From contig JAIRKN010000255.1 of NCBI GenBank assembly GCA_031260095.1, positions 1-5,645 of the forward strand: a DNA stretch of 5,645 bases, in the 5' to 3' direction. Both the position numbers and the translations under genes were made by a program. Under the pieces are notes generated by a model. It saw nothing but the letters and a program-made list of their open reading frames with translations. It was not told the origin of the DNA and ran no database searches. The stretch is from Tannerella sp. GTDB taxonomy: Bacteria > Bacteroidota > Bacteroidia > Bacteroidales > Tannerellaceae. Below, in pieces: positions 1-5,645 of the stretch (positions within the stretch are counted from its first letter, which is position 1; each line of letters starts with the position of its first letter).

Positions 1-677
1 TAACGGATGCCTTTCTTTTTCAGTTCTTCCCGGATGGCATGTACTAACTGGTATGCAAGGATGCCGGTAAAGAGATGGGCTTCCGTGTTGACGTCCTTTT
101 GGTGAAAGATCGGACGTACATCAAGGTCGGTTTTCAGGCAGCGGAATGTACTTTCTATTTCCCTGATCGTGTTGTATATCTCCCAAACCGTCTCCTCTGT
201 GAGTTCCTTTAACGAACATCTTACAAAATACAGGCTGTCGGGAGCGCTCTTTTCGTTTCGTATCCATGTCATGGCGCTGACCGTTTTGTCGTCCGACACC
301 TGCAACTCTATATCATAGAGTTTACTGATAGACGGATATTTCTCTATTGCCCGACCGATACGGCGGTTGACCATGTCTTCCCGCTTCACGCCGTGTTTCT
401 TCGACAGGGAAACTTTTATCGTTTCCAAATACTGCTCGAAGCGTTCGGTCGGTTTCCTGTTTATGCTTTCCTGCTTCGTCTGTTTTTGAGCGCTTTTTAC
501 GTACATATACAGATCCGTCTGTTCCGTACCACTGTTCTTTAGCATCTGTATTTCTATCGGATTCCCGCGACGGTCATGAATCTTTACCGCAGAGGCATCC
601 GGCGGTATGCACTCTTTCAGCCAAACCAATTTTATAATACCTTCATTATCGGCTAAATACAAATTTGGTAACCTCGA
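1..677 (-). pseudogene. IS1634-family (IS4-like DDE) transposase, C-terminal part, truncated
   Basis: About 225 codons are open on the minus strand, from just after an in-frame TAG at 678-680 to the left edge, where the frame is still open. The translation begins SRLPNLYLADNEG and contains YNTIREIESTFRCLK at 132-176. This is the Y-R-E-K signature of IS4-type transposases; the E and K have the usual six residues between them, and the E is the third catalytic acid of the DDE triad. It is followed by TDLDVRPI and a hydrophobic helix with AHLFTGILAYQLVHAIR, the usual end of the IS1634 catalytic core. Full family members are roughly 500-600 residues, so the N-terminal part, including the first two catalytic aspartates, is absent; the missing C-terminus may simply lie outside the window. 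No start codon or terminal inverted repeat is visible. The family is recognised from memory of these motifs. The fragment is abruptly joined to IS110 sequence upstream and should be inactive. Confidence 0.85.
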
Positions 678-999
678 CTAATAGCCCGATTCCATGCCGT
701 TTTGAAGGGTATTTTTGCCAAGTTGGGTCAATAGTCAGCGGGCAAACTAATGCTAAACCATAAGACCTGGTAATGCTTGCAACGGATAAGTCTGTTACAT
801 AATTACCCATATTTTCGGCACAGAACAGCGTGCACTTTACCGATAATCCTTGAGATGAAACCCATTCCAACAACTTTTTAATACCTTCAGAGTTATTATC
901 GAAGGTGCTGTGTGCTAATACTTTTTCTTCTAATGACATAAGGGATGCATCAAATGTTTTTTTACCTATATCAAGTCCTACAAAATGAGAATAATTCAT
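646..999 (-). pseudogene. IS110-family DEDD transposase, N-terminal fragment
   Basis: The ORF starts at an ATG (999-997) and gives 117 residues. Residues 1-90 match the RuvC-like N-terminal domain (DEDD_Tnp_IS110) of Bacteroidales IS110 recombinases: FVGLDIGKKTFDASL carries the first catalytic Asp at residue 10, and FCAENMG carries the Glu at residue 62. The later acidic pair and the whole C-terminal Transposase_20 domain with its catalytic Ser are missing; complete proteins are about 300-400 residues. Similarity stops after PLTI at position 730. Residues 91-117 are a read-through of the junction and, from 677 down, an out-of-frame reading of the IS1634 fragment. No clear Shine-Dalgarno lies before the start, which is usual in this phylum. 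The protein cannot be an active recombinase. It follows a folded noncoding region at 1021-1207, the normal layout at the left end of an IS110 element. Confidence 0.85.
678..730. other. Unassigned junction segment between two IS remnants
   Basis: About 50 bp separate the last codon with clear IS110 similarity (ending PLTI, at 730) from the first codon of the IS1634 fragment (677). On the minus strand, one frame continues the IS110 ORF with residues unlike the family. A second frame reads LTQLGKNTLQNGMESGY and then stops at the TAG at 678-680, which could be the tail of some other protein but was not recognised. No target duplication or terminal repeat is evident. It may be filler from a deletion or a scrap of a third element. 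Confidence 0.4.
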
Positions 1000-1020
1000 A
1001 ACTTTGTATTTACAGTATTA

Positions 1021-1170
1021 AACATAAAGGAGAAAGAGCTAATACATTTATTAGGTCATCAGCCTACAATTCTAACGGGCTAAGTTCTCTCAAGAAAAGA
1101 ATTGCAGTCTGATTCAGCTTATAGTCATACAAAGACTAGTTTCAAAATTAGTTCACTGCAACTCTTCTTT
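1021..1170 (-). ncRNA. Candidate IS110 bridge RNA (seekRNA)
   Basis: IS110-group elements encode, in the noncoding end before the transposase gene, a structured RNA that pairs with donor and target DNA and guides recombination. Here the equivalent region on the minus strand folds well by eye. The arms 1155-1166 and 1097-1108 pair over 12 bp with one G-U, enclosing 46 nt that contain a smaller 5-bp hairpin (1134-1138 with 1122-1126). Downstream lie a 4-bp stem (AGCC/GGCT, 1078-1081 with 1061-1064) around a 13-nt loop and a perfect 6-bp hairpin CTAATA/TATTAG (1049-1054 with 1039-1044). A large internal-loop stem followed by further stem-loops resembles the target- and donor-binding loop layout. 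The ends are approximate. Position and foldability support the call; guide sequences could not be assigned because the partner end is missing. Confidence 0.45.
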
Positions 1171-1172
1171 TA

Positions 1173-1207
1173 TAAAAATCAATATGCAATTTGTATATTG
1201 ATTTTTA
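1173..1207. repeat. AT-rich palindromic hairpin
   Basis: The arms TAAAAATCAATAT and ATATTGATTTTTA are perfectly complementary over 13 bp (1173-1185 with 1195-1207). Pairing extends inward to 16 bp with one imperfect pair, leaving a 3-base loop. It has an A-run on one side and a T-run on the other, so it could act as a weak terminator in either direction, including for the barrel gene that stops at 1269. It could equally be a structural part of the IS110 left end. The stem is low in GC, so a terminator role is uncertain. Confidence 0.6.
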
Positions 1208-1268
1208 ATACTGCAAAAGTAAATGTTTCAAAAGCCAGGACGTACCCTCCTTTTGTGTCTTTTTCCGG

Positions 1269-3599
1269 TCAGTTTACGATCAGGACGCCGGAATCCGTAT
1301 CGGTGTTATTAAGACGTTTACTGCCATCTTTCATTTTACGGCCATAATTGAAATTCCAGGCAAACTTAAGCAATAACATCCGAGAAAAATCATTCGCATA
1401 CGCATCCATTTTTGCAGAAGAATAGAGGTTCCTGTTTTCCGAATATCGTTTATATTGTCCGGAGAATGGCAGCATGATTCCAACTCCTGCCGTAAACTTA
1501 CCGGTATTGTAATTCAACATTGTTATGTGCATATTTTCGCCGCCGGTCAAGGTTTCTCCGGAAAACCGGTCGTATGCGCTACCGGCCTGGAATATTGCGG
1601 TAAACTTCTTATACATAGCCATCGCCTGCACCCTGTAATACCAATTTATATGGGTATGTTTATACGTATTGCCATTACTGATGTAATGATTGACTCCGCC
1701 TGTTAACGAGATCATAAGGATTTTCCGAATTGGCCCGGCGGATAAGGTCAACTCACTATTCAGTTTCCGCCAGTTTTTATGATTATCCCAGGTACGTATA
1801 AATTTGTCATTTTCTCTCAGGATCTCTTCCATGACCGGCTTTGGAGAATAGATATACGAATTAAAGAGATTGATCCCGTAAATACCTTTTTTCCAGTTAA
1901 ACAACAGATTTGCGCTATAATTCAGTTGGGGTTTTAATGCAGGATTTCCACGTATAAGCTGTAAAGTGTCGATATATTGGTCAACCGGACTTAAATTCGA
2001 CAAAGATGGGGAGGTATTATCAATTTCCCCTTTCAGGCGGACGAACATGCTGCGTGAAAAATCATATTGCAACGTCAGTTTCGGACGGAACGTATAAAAC
2101 GTATAGTCGTCCTCTCCCTTTTGTTTTGCCTGCGAACGGGAAAGTCCGGCGCCCCCGGTATAATTGAATTTATCTCTTTTACCTGCGTATTCAACATACA
2201 GGTAAGTGTCTGCCTGGTCCATTTTTGTCCGGGTACGGACCGTCCCGGAATAATCATTATCGGCAAAAGCCTGCGTATGTTTTATTCCTGTCGTAAAACG
2301 ACCGGCATTTTCAAATGTTTTCTCATAAATGCCCTCGCCGATGATCGAATATTTATCTCCGTCCACAATCGAAACAATATCATTGATCACCTCTCCGGAC
2401 CTCTTTTCTTCATATAGTTGATCTATATCCGAATGAATATACGTTCCTACAACATTTAATATAATATTCTGTTTATTTTTCAACGAACGAATATAATAAA
2501 CGTCGACCGACGGTAAGTGTTGAAAGCTGTTTGAGCCCTGGTATGTACTGGTTCTGTCTGTCGTATTCAACGATGTATATTGGGTCGAATATCTCATTTT
2601 CTCTTCTTTTGAAAAAGAATGGCGCAATGCCGCATTGAAATAATATTTCCCCTCTTCCAGTAAATTATAATTGAATGACGTCTGATGCGTGTCTTCCGAC
2701 AGATCACCGGGCGAGCCTTCTGAAAAACGCGTCATACGGCTACCATCGGAAAAATTAAACGTCCGTTCTTCATTTGCCCATACTTTAGACGGATTACGGT
2801 AACGAACCGCATAATTCAATCCGAATACGGACTTCTTATAATTAAATTTGGCTGCTACCTGGTCATCCCCAAAATCGGTAGTAACCGCATTCCCTAAATC
2901 TACACTTACAGATCCGCCGGCTACCTCGCGCCTGATAATGTAATTAATGACCACATCCGCGCCTCCATAACGCAGACCCGGATTATCCAGGTATTCTACA
3001 CGGATCACTTCGTTCGGCTGTAACGCCCTTACATCTTCATGGTTTACTTTTACTCCGTTAATGCAGAACCGGAGGCTTTCATCTCCCGGAAGTGAAACGG
3101 TATTTGTCACCGGATTAACCGTCAGACGGGGAAACTGAATCGTATTTAAAAGGTTTATCCCGTTACTTGAATTTGCTTTCTGCTGTTCGGTTATAAATAC
3201 GATTTGACGGTCTGCTTTATACGTCGTATTGGAGGCCGTGACGGTTACCGTACCCAATTGTGCGGTTTCCTCTTCCATCAGAAGATCTCCCAGTTCTACC
3301 GACTTTGTCAGTCCGTTCAGTGAGAGCGTCTGAGGCGCAAAACCCAAATACGATACGATAACCATATAATCCCCTGTTGAAACATTCTTAAATTCAAAAT
3401 AACCTTTCGGATCACTGGTTATACCGGCTACAAACGCAGAGTCGGCTGCGTTCAACGTAACATTCGCAAATTCCAACGGTATTTCTCTGTTTTCCTCCAT
3501 CATCATAACCCGCCCTGAAATACGGTGTTGAGCATACATTTGTGATATCCCGGACAGACACGCGACCATCACCATCATCTTTGTTCCTAACTTTTTCAT
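1269..3599 (-). CDS. Outer-membrane beta-barrel protein, TonB-dependent receptor type
   Basis: A 776-residue outer-membrane protein. Residues 1-24 form a Sec signal peptide (MKK start, hydrophobic core, likely cleavage after YAQ). Residues 26-110 are a carboxypeptidase-regulatory-like beta-sandwich (ISGRV, GYFEFKNV, YLGFAPQ). Residues about 130-225 resemble the TonB-receptor plug (LLNTIQFPRLTV, INGVKV, DNPGLRYGGADVVINYI). The rest is a beta-barrel of the OMP_b-brl_3 type, rich in alternating aromatic strands. The last strand (LLLKFAWNFNYG) and the tail KRLNNTDTDSGV are typical of complete Bacteroidales members, so both ends look intact. The start ATG at 3599 directly precedes the signal peptide. 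A promoter lies at 3669-3700 and the upstream gene is closed by a terminator, so it is probably its own unit. The substrate is unknown: no SusD-like partner is present, which argues against a standard glycan-uptake pair. The neighbouring regulator may control it. Confidence 0.9.
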   Translation of the reverse strand: MKKLGTKMMVMVACLSGISQMYAQHRISGRVMMMEENREIPLEFANVTLNAADSAFVAGITSDPKGYFEFKNVSTGDYMVIVSYLGFAPQTLSLNGLTKSVELGDLLMEEETAQLGTVTVTASNTTYKADRQIVFITEQQKANSSNGINLLNTIQFPRLTVNPVTNTVSLPGDESLRFCINGVKVNHEDVRALQPNEVIRVEYLDNPGLRYGGADVVINYIIRREVAGGSVSVDLGNAVTTDFGDDQVAAKFNYKKSVFGLNYAVRYRNPSKVWANEERTFNFSDGSRMTRFSEGSPGDLSEDTHQTSFNYNLLEEGKYYFNAALRHSFSKEEKMRYSTQYTSLNTTDRTSTYQGSNSFQHLPSVDVYYIRSLKNKQNIILNVVGTYIHSDIDQLYEEKRSGEVINDIVSIVDGDKYSIIGEGIYEKTFENAGRFTTGIKHTQAFADNDYSGTVRTRTKMDQADTYLYVEYAGKRDKFNYTGGAGLSRSQAKQKGEDDYTFYTFRPKLTLQYDFSRSMFVRLKGEIDNTSPSLSNLSPVDQYIDTLQLIRGNPALKPQLNYSANLLFNWKKGIYGINLFNSYIYSPKPVMEEILRENDKFIRTWDNHKNWRKLNSELTLSAGPIRKILMISLTGGVNHYISNGNTYKHTHINWYYRVQAMAMYKKFTAIFQAGSAYDRFSGETLTGGENMHITMLNYNTGKFTAGVGIMLPFSGQYKRYSENRNLYSSAKMDAYANDFSRMLLLKFAWNFNYGRKMKDGSKRLNNTDTDSGVLIVN

Positions 3600-3665
3600 A
3601 ACTTCAATTTTTTTATATGATTACTATTTTTTTCCTGCCATAATATTCGTATCAATAAAATGACA

Positions 3666-3731
3666 GGACAAAGTTAGGCGTGATATGGCCGGAAAAGTTT
3701 TTCCTCACATGGACATCGCCGGACAAAGTCA
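3666..3731. repeat. Three spaced GGACAAAGT-like words in the promoter region
   Basis: On the plus strand GGACAAAGTTA occurs at 3666-3676, GGAAAAGTTT at 3691-3700 and GGACAAAGTCA at 3721-3731, with starts 25 and 30 bp apart. The outer two share nine identical bases, and both upstream copies follow GCC, extending the match to GCCGGA. The copy nearest the gene overlaps the -7 box and the middle copy overlaps the -33 position. They may be operator sites or simply repeated promoter-like words. Confidence 0.45.
3669..3700 (-). promoter_or_regulatory. Likely promoter of the outer-membrane protein gene
   Basis: On the minus strand TAACTTTG (3676-3669) matches the Bacteroidales -7 consensus TAnnTTTG exactly. 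A T-rich AACTTTT stretch at 3699-3693 could be a weak -33 element, but it lacks the final G and sits slightly closer than usual. Transcription would start near 3662, giving a leader of about 60 nt before the ATG at 3599. The leader ends in A-rich sequence without a strong Shine-Dalgarno. Confidence 0.55.
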
Positions 3732-3732
3732 G

Positions 3733-3761
3733 AAATAAAAGCGGCTTTTTTACAGCCGCTT
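3733..3761 (-). terminator. Intrinsic terminator of the regulator gene
   Basis: On the minus strand AAGCGGCT (3761-3754) pairs perfectly with AGCCGCTT (3746-3739) around a 7-nt loop, followed by the T-rich TTTTATTT (3740-3733). The 8-bp GC-rich stem plus U-tract is a textbook Rho-independent terminator about 40 bp after the stop codon of the regulator. It separates that gene from the barrel gene. Confidence 0.85.
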
Positions 3762-3801
3762 AGATTATTCTTCCGATTCTATATGTGGACATTTTATTAG
3801 C

Positions 3802-5622
3802 TCAATAGTTCCAAAGGTCTGTTTCTAAAGACCGGTCTTTATGAATTTCCGCCGGGCGACGTTGCTGATTCATCTTTTCTTTGATCCGCTGCTTACGTTT
3901 TGTTACCGACGAGGGTGAGATTCCGGTAAGCGTCGATATCACGGAAGTAGTAAGACGCAGCTTGATCAGACAGCAATAGCGGACGTCCTCTTCGGTCAAT
4001 GCGGGAAAATCCGTATGCAGGCGGTAAGAAAATCCGTCAAACAACTGATTAATTGCATGAATGATTCCGGGCCATTGCACTTCGTCTATATAACGCGATT
4101 TTTTACTTAATTTATTCAGTACTTCCGTATTCGCTATCACCTGAGCCGTAAGAAACCGCTCCCGTTCCTGTAGACGGGCATTTTCTCCAATAAGCGTTTC
4201 ATACGCAAATAACTCCTGGTCTTTTTGATACATCGACCGGGAATACTGTTCAATATCTTTCTGTAACGTCTTGTTGTTTTGTTTCAGGAGTTCATTATCT
4301 GCTACAAGCTGTTCTATTTCCTGCTTTAATTCACCGCTTTCGTCAAGTTGTACGGACAATGACCGGATTAATTCCTCATTTTTTGAGATCACAGCCTCGT
4401 TTTCTTTTAACCGGATGGTATGGCTATGTAGCTGTTCCCTCGCTTTTCGGACAGAGCGCTCTTTCTTAAGGATCTTTCGCTGATAGAAAAAAATCAATGC
4501 GGCAATCAGGATTAAAATCCCAAGGATGCGTTGCCTTAATTGTCCGCGTTCTATCTCCAACATCAGGTTATCCTTCAGTAGCTTATTCTGTATATATTGT
4601 CTTTCACGATCAATTTTTATCTTGTTACGACTTTTATCCATAATCCTGTTTGCAGAAATCCCAAGATCATTTATAACTGCCGGTTTTCCTTCTTTCGTGC
4701 GAATAACATTTTTATACATTTCAAGGATCATTTCCAGAATATCAATTTCAATATCTGCAACAGGATGCCTCCTGTCAAATACCGGCTGCCAGAAATTTAT
4801 ATATGTACGCGCCGAATCCAGTTGGCCCAATCCAATCCATGTACTTATATAATCCAATTTCAGCTCATTCCCAACCTCCATACGGCTTTCCATATCCTGC
4901 AAAACAGCCAGGGCTTCTTTACTCCTCCCGGAAATATTTAATAGATTAACGTAACTTCTTACTAAACCATATTCTAAATCACTATTTTGCCTGTGTGCTA
5001 ATTCCATGGCCTGCTTCGTATATTTCAGGATGGAATCCAACTCATTTTCCCATGTAAACTGCCTTATTATACTACTGTATGTAAGAATATCCCACTTTTC
5101 TCCTGCATATTTTTTTGAAATCGCTATCAGATCCCGGATTTTATCTGCATTTACGGGTACTTCATATAGAGAAACTAACCGGAAACCAATTTCCCTTACC
5201 ATAGAAGTGTCCGATTTTTGATCCGCTATCCGCAAAGCTTCTTCCAGTAACCGTATCTCCCCGGCAATGTTAACATCCGACCAGTTTACCTGATCTGCCG
5301 CCAACAAATAAGCATCCGGTAAACGGGGAGATGCTGTTTTTTTATAATAATCGAGCGTAAAAAGTATCAGGGTATCATTTACAAGGCTACGCTGTTGTTT
5401 CTGATGTATCCTGGTAAGCCAGAAAGCATAATCCGCCTTATCCGCATCCGGTAACTCCAGAGGATTCGCCACTTCTTCCAGAATCATCGCCAGACTGTCC
5501 GGCTTACGTTCCAATAACTCTTCCATAAAGGTTTCTGCCGGCATTTTAAAAGAAGTACCGGGTTTACAAGCTACTAATATGATAAAGCAAATGATATATA
5601 AAAAGACACTTAATTTTCTCAT
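3802..5622 (-). CDS. Membrane-anchored TPR/coiled-coil/HTH transcriptional regulator
   Basis: A 606-residue protein if started at the ATG at 5622-5620, which opens directly into a signal (MRKLSVFLYIICFIILVAC). A TTG seven codons upstream is less likely. The LVAC at residues 16-19 is a good lipobox. Residues 20-365 are helical, with TPR-like pairs around 193-293 (for example LLNISGRSKEALAVLQDM), and are probably periplasmic. ILGILILIAALIFFY at 366-380 is a transmembrane segment followed by basic residues. Residues about 381-503 form a heptad-rich Glu/Lys/Leu coiled coil. Residues about 544-585 form a LuxR/GerE-like helix-turn-helix (TSVISTLTGISPSSV then KRKQRIKEKM). It is likely a one-protein signal transducer that senses in the periplasm and binds DNA in the cytoplasm; this architecture is frequent in Bacteroidales. 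The target is unknown, and the downstream barrel gene is the obvious candidate. A TTTG at 5641-5644 could belong to a -7 promoter box cut by the window edge. Confidence 0.85.
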   Translation of the reverse strand: MRKLSVFLYIICFIILVACKPGTSFKMPAETFMEELLERKPDSLAMILEEVANPLELPDADKADYAFWLTRIHQKQQRSLVNDTLILFTLDYYKKTASPRLPDAYLLAADQVNWSDVNIAGEIRLLEEALRIADQKSDTSMVREIGFRLVSLYEVPVNADKIRDLIAISKKYAGEKWDILTYSSIIRQFTWENELDSILKYTKQAMELAHRQNSDLEYGLVRSYVNLLNISGRSKEALAVLQDMESRMEVGNELKLDYISTWIGLGQLDSARTYINFWQPVFDRRHPVADIEIDILEMILEMYKNVIRTKEGKPAVINDLGISANRIMDKSRNKIKIDRERQYIQNKLLKDNLMLEIERGQLRQRILGILILIAALIFFYQRKILKKERSVRKAREQLHSHTIRLKENEAVISKNEELIRSLSVQLDESGELKQEIEQLVADNELLKQNNKTLQKDIEQYSRSMYQKDQELFAYETLIGENARLQERERFLTAQVIANTEVLNKLSKKSRYIDEVQWPGIIHAINQLFDGFSYRLHTDFPALTEEDVRYCCLIKLRLTTSVISTLTGISPSSVTKRKQRIKEKMNQQRRPAEIHKDRSLETDLWNY

Positions 5623-5645
5623 AATACGATAATTTATGTGCAAAG

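Larger units (their letters stand above)
730..1217 (-). mobile_element. IS110-family insertion sequence remnant, left end
   Basis: This covers the truncated transposase start plus the noncoding sequence in front of it. IS110 elements carry no long terminal inverted repeats and make no clear target duplication, so the outer boundary cannot be read directly. It is placed near 1217, outside the AT-rich hairpin and the outer arm of a 12-bp inverted repeat, but it could lie anywhere up to the barrel-gene stop at 1269. The right part of the element is lost at the junction with the IS1634 fragment. The insertion lies downstream of the barrel gene and leaves that gene's C-terminus intact. Confidence 0.55.
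1009..1217. repeat. 12-bp inverted repeat flanking the putative ncRNA region
   Basis: The word at 1009-1020 reads, on the minus strand, TAATACTGTAAA. The word at 1206-1217 reads, on the plus strand, TAATACTGCAAA. The two are therefore inverted copies with one mismatch, about 185 bp apart, and they bracket the hairpin and the candidate RNA. They could close a long-range stem or be recognition sequence. With AT-rich words of this length, chance is not excluded. Confidence 0.4.

Noticed and set aside
646..730. Residues 91-117 of the IS110 ORF as a novel C-terminal domain
   Set aside because: They read through the junction and then the IS1634 fragment out of frame, so they are not evolved coding sequence in this frame.
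999..1006. TAACTTTG on the plus strand as a promoter into the noncoding region
   Set aside because: It matches the -7 consensus, but no -33 TTTG is present at a suitable distance and no plus-strand gene follows. IS110 guide RNAs normally run with the transposase strand.
1228..1268. GC-containing inverted repeat after the barrel stop as an intrinsic terminator
   Set aside because: Only short, bulged stems (GGA/TCC plus an A/T run) could be drawn. This is weaker than the hairpin at 1173-1207 and not convincing.
1102..1347. Plus-strand reading frame of 81 codons
   Set aside because: It starts inside the folded IS110 noncoding end and runs antisense into the C-terminus of the barrel gene. The translation shows no recognisable domain.
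1455..2417. Plus- and minus-strand frames of 63-116 codons inside the barrel gene
   Set aside because: They overlap a full-length, well-supported outer-membrane protein gene and have compositions expected of shadow frames.
4271..5221. Several plus-strand frames of 70-114 codons opposite the regulator
   Set aside because: They are antisense to a gene with clear signal, transmembrane, coiled-coil and HTH segments. Their Ser/Phe/Cys-rich translations are typical antisense artefacts.
5623..5643. TTG start extending the regulator by seven residues
   Set aside because: The ATG at 5622 begins a compact signal sequence with a lipobox, and the extension adds polar residues before it. The TTG overlaps a possible promoter-like TTTG.

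Overview
The window looks like chromosomal DNA of a Bacteroidales bacterium, probably Bacteroides or Parabacteroides. This rests on an outer-membrane protein with an N-terminal carboxypeptidase-regulatory-like domain followed by a TonB-receptor-type plug and barrel, on a periplasmic-helical/coiled-coil/HTH regulator of a type common in this order, on TAnnTTTG-type -7 promoter boxes, and on insertion-sequence (IS) remnants that resemble Bacteroidales elements. The species cannot be fixed from the sequence alone. All genes read on the minus strand, so in transcription order the window runs from high to low coordinates.

Region 5622-3802 encodes a 606-residue membrane-anchored regulator. It has a lipoprotein-type signal, a helical-repeat periplasmic domain, one transmembrane segment, a long cytoplasmic coiled coil and a C-terminal LuxR-like helix-turn-helix. 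A strong intrinsic terminator at 3733-3761 closes this unit. Region 3600-3732 holds a promoter with a TAACTTTG -7 box and three spaced copies of a GGACAAAGT-like word. It precedes 3599-1269, a 776-residue outer-membrane beta-barrel protein of the TonB-dependent receptor type. The likely logic is a sensor/regulator beside the outer-membrane protein it controls, but this is inferred from adjacency only.

Region 1-1217 is mobile-element debris downstream of the barrel gene. It contains the 5' end of an IS110-family element: a noncoding end of about 220 bp that folds into several hairpins, followed by the first ~90 codons of its DEDD transposase. After about 50 bp of unassigned sequence this is fused to the C-terminal part of an IS1634-family (IS4-like DDE) transposase that runs off the left edge. 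Neither transposase can be complete here.

The most interesting item is the folded noncoding end of the IS110 remnant (about 1021-1170). Its position and shape fit the bridge RNA (seekRNA) of IS110 recombinases, and an isolated -7-like box just outside it fits the split-promoter arrangement known for that family. No tRNA, rRNA or CRISPR array was seen.
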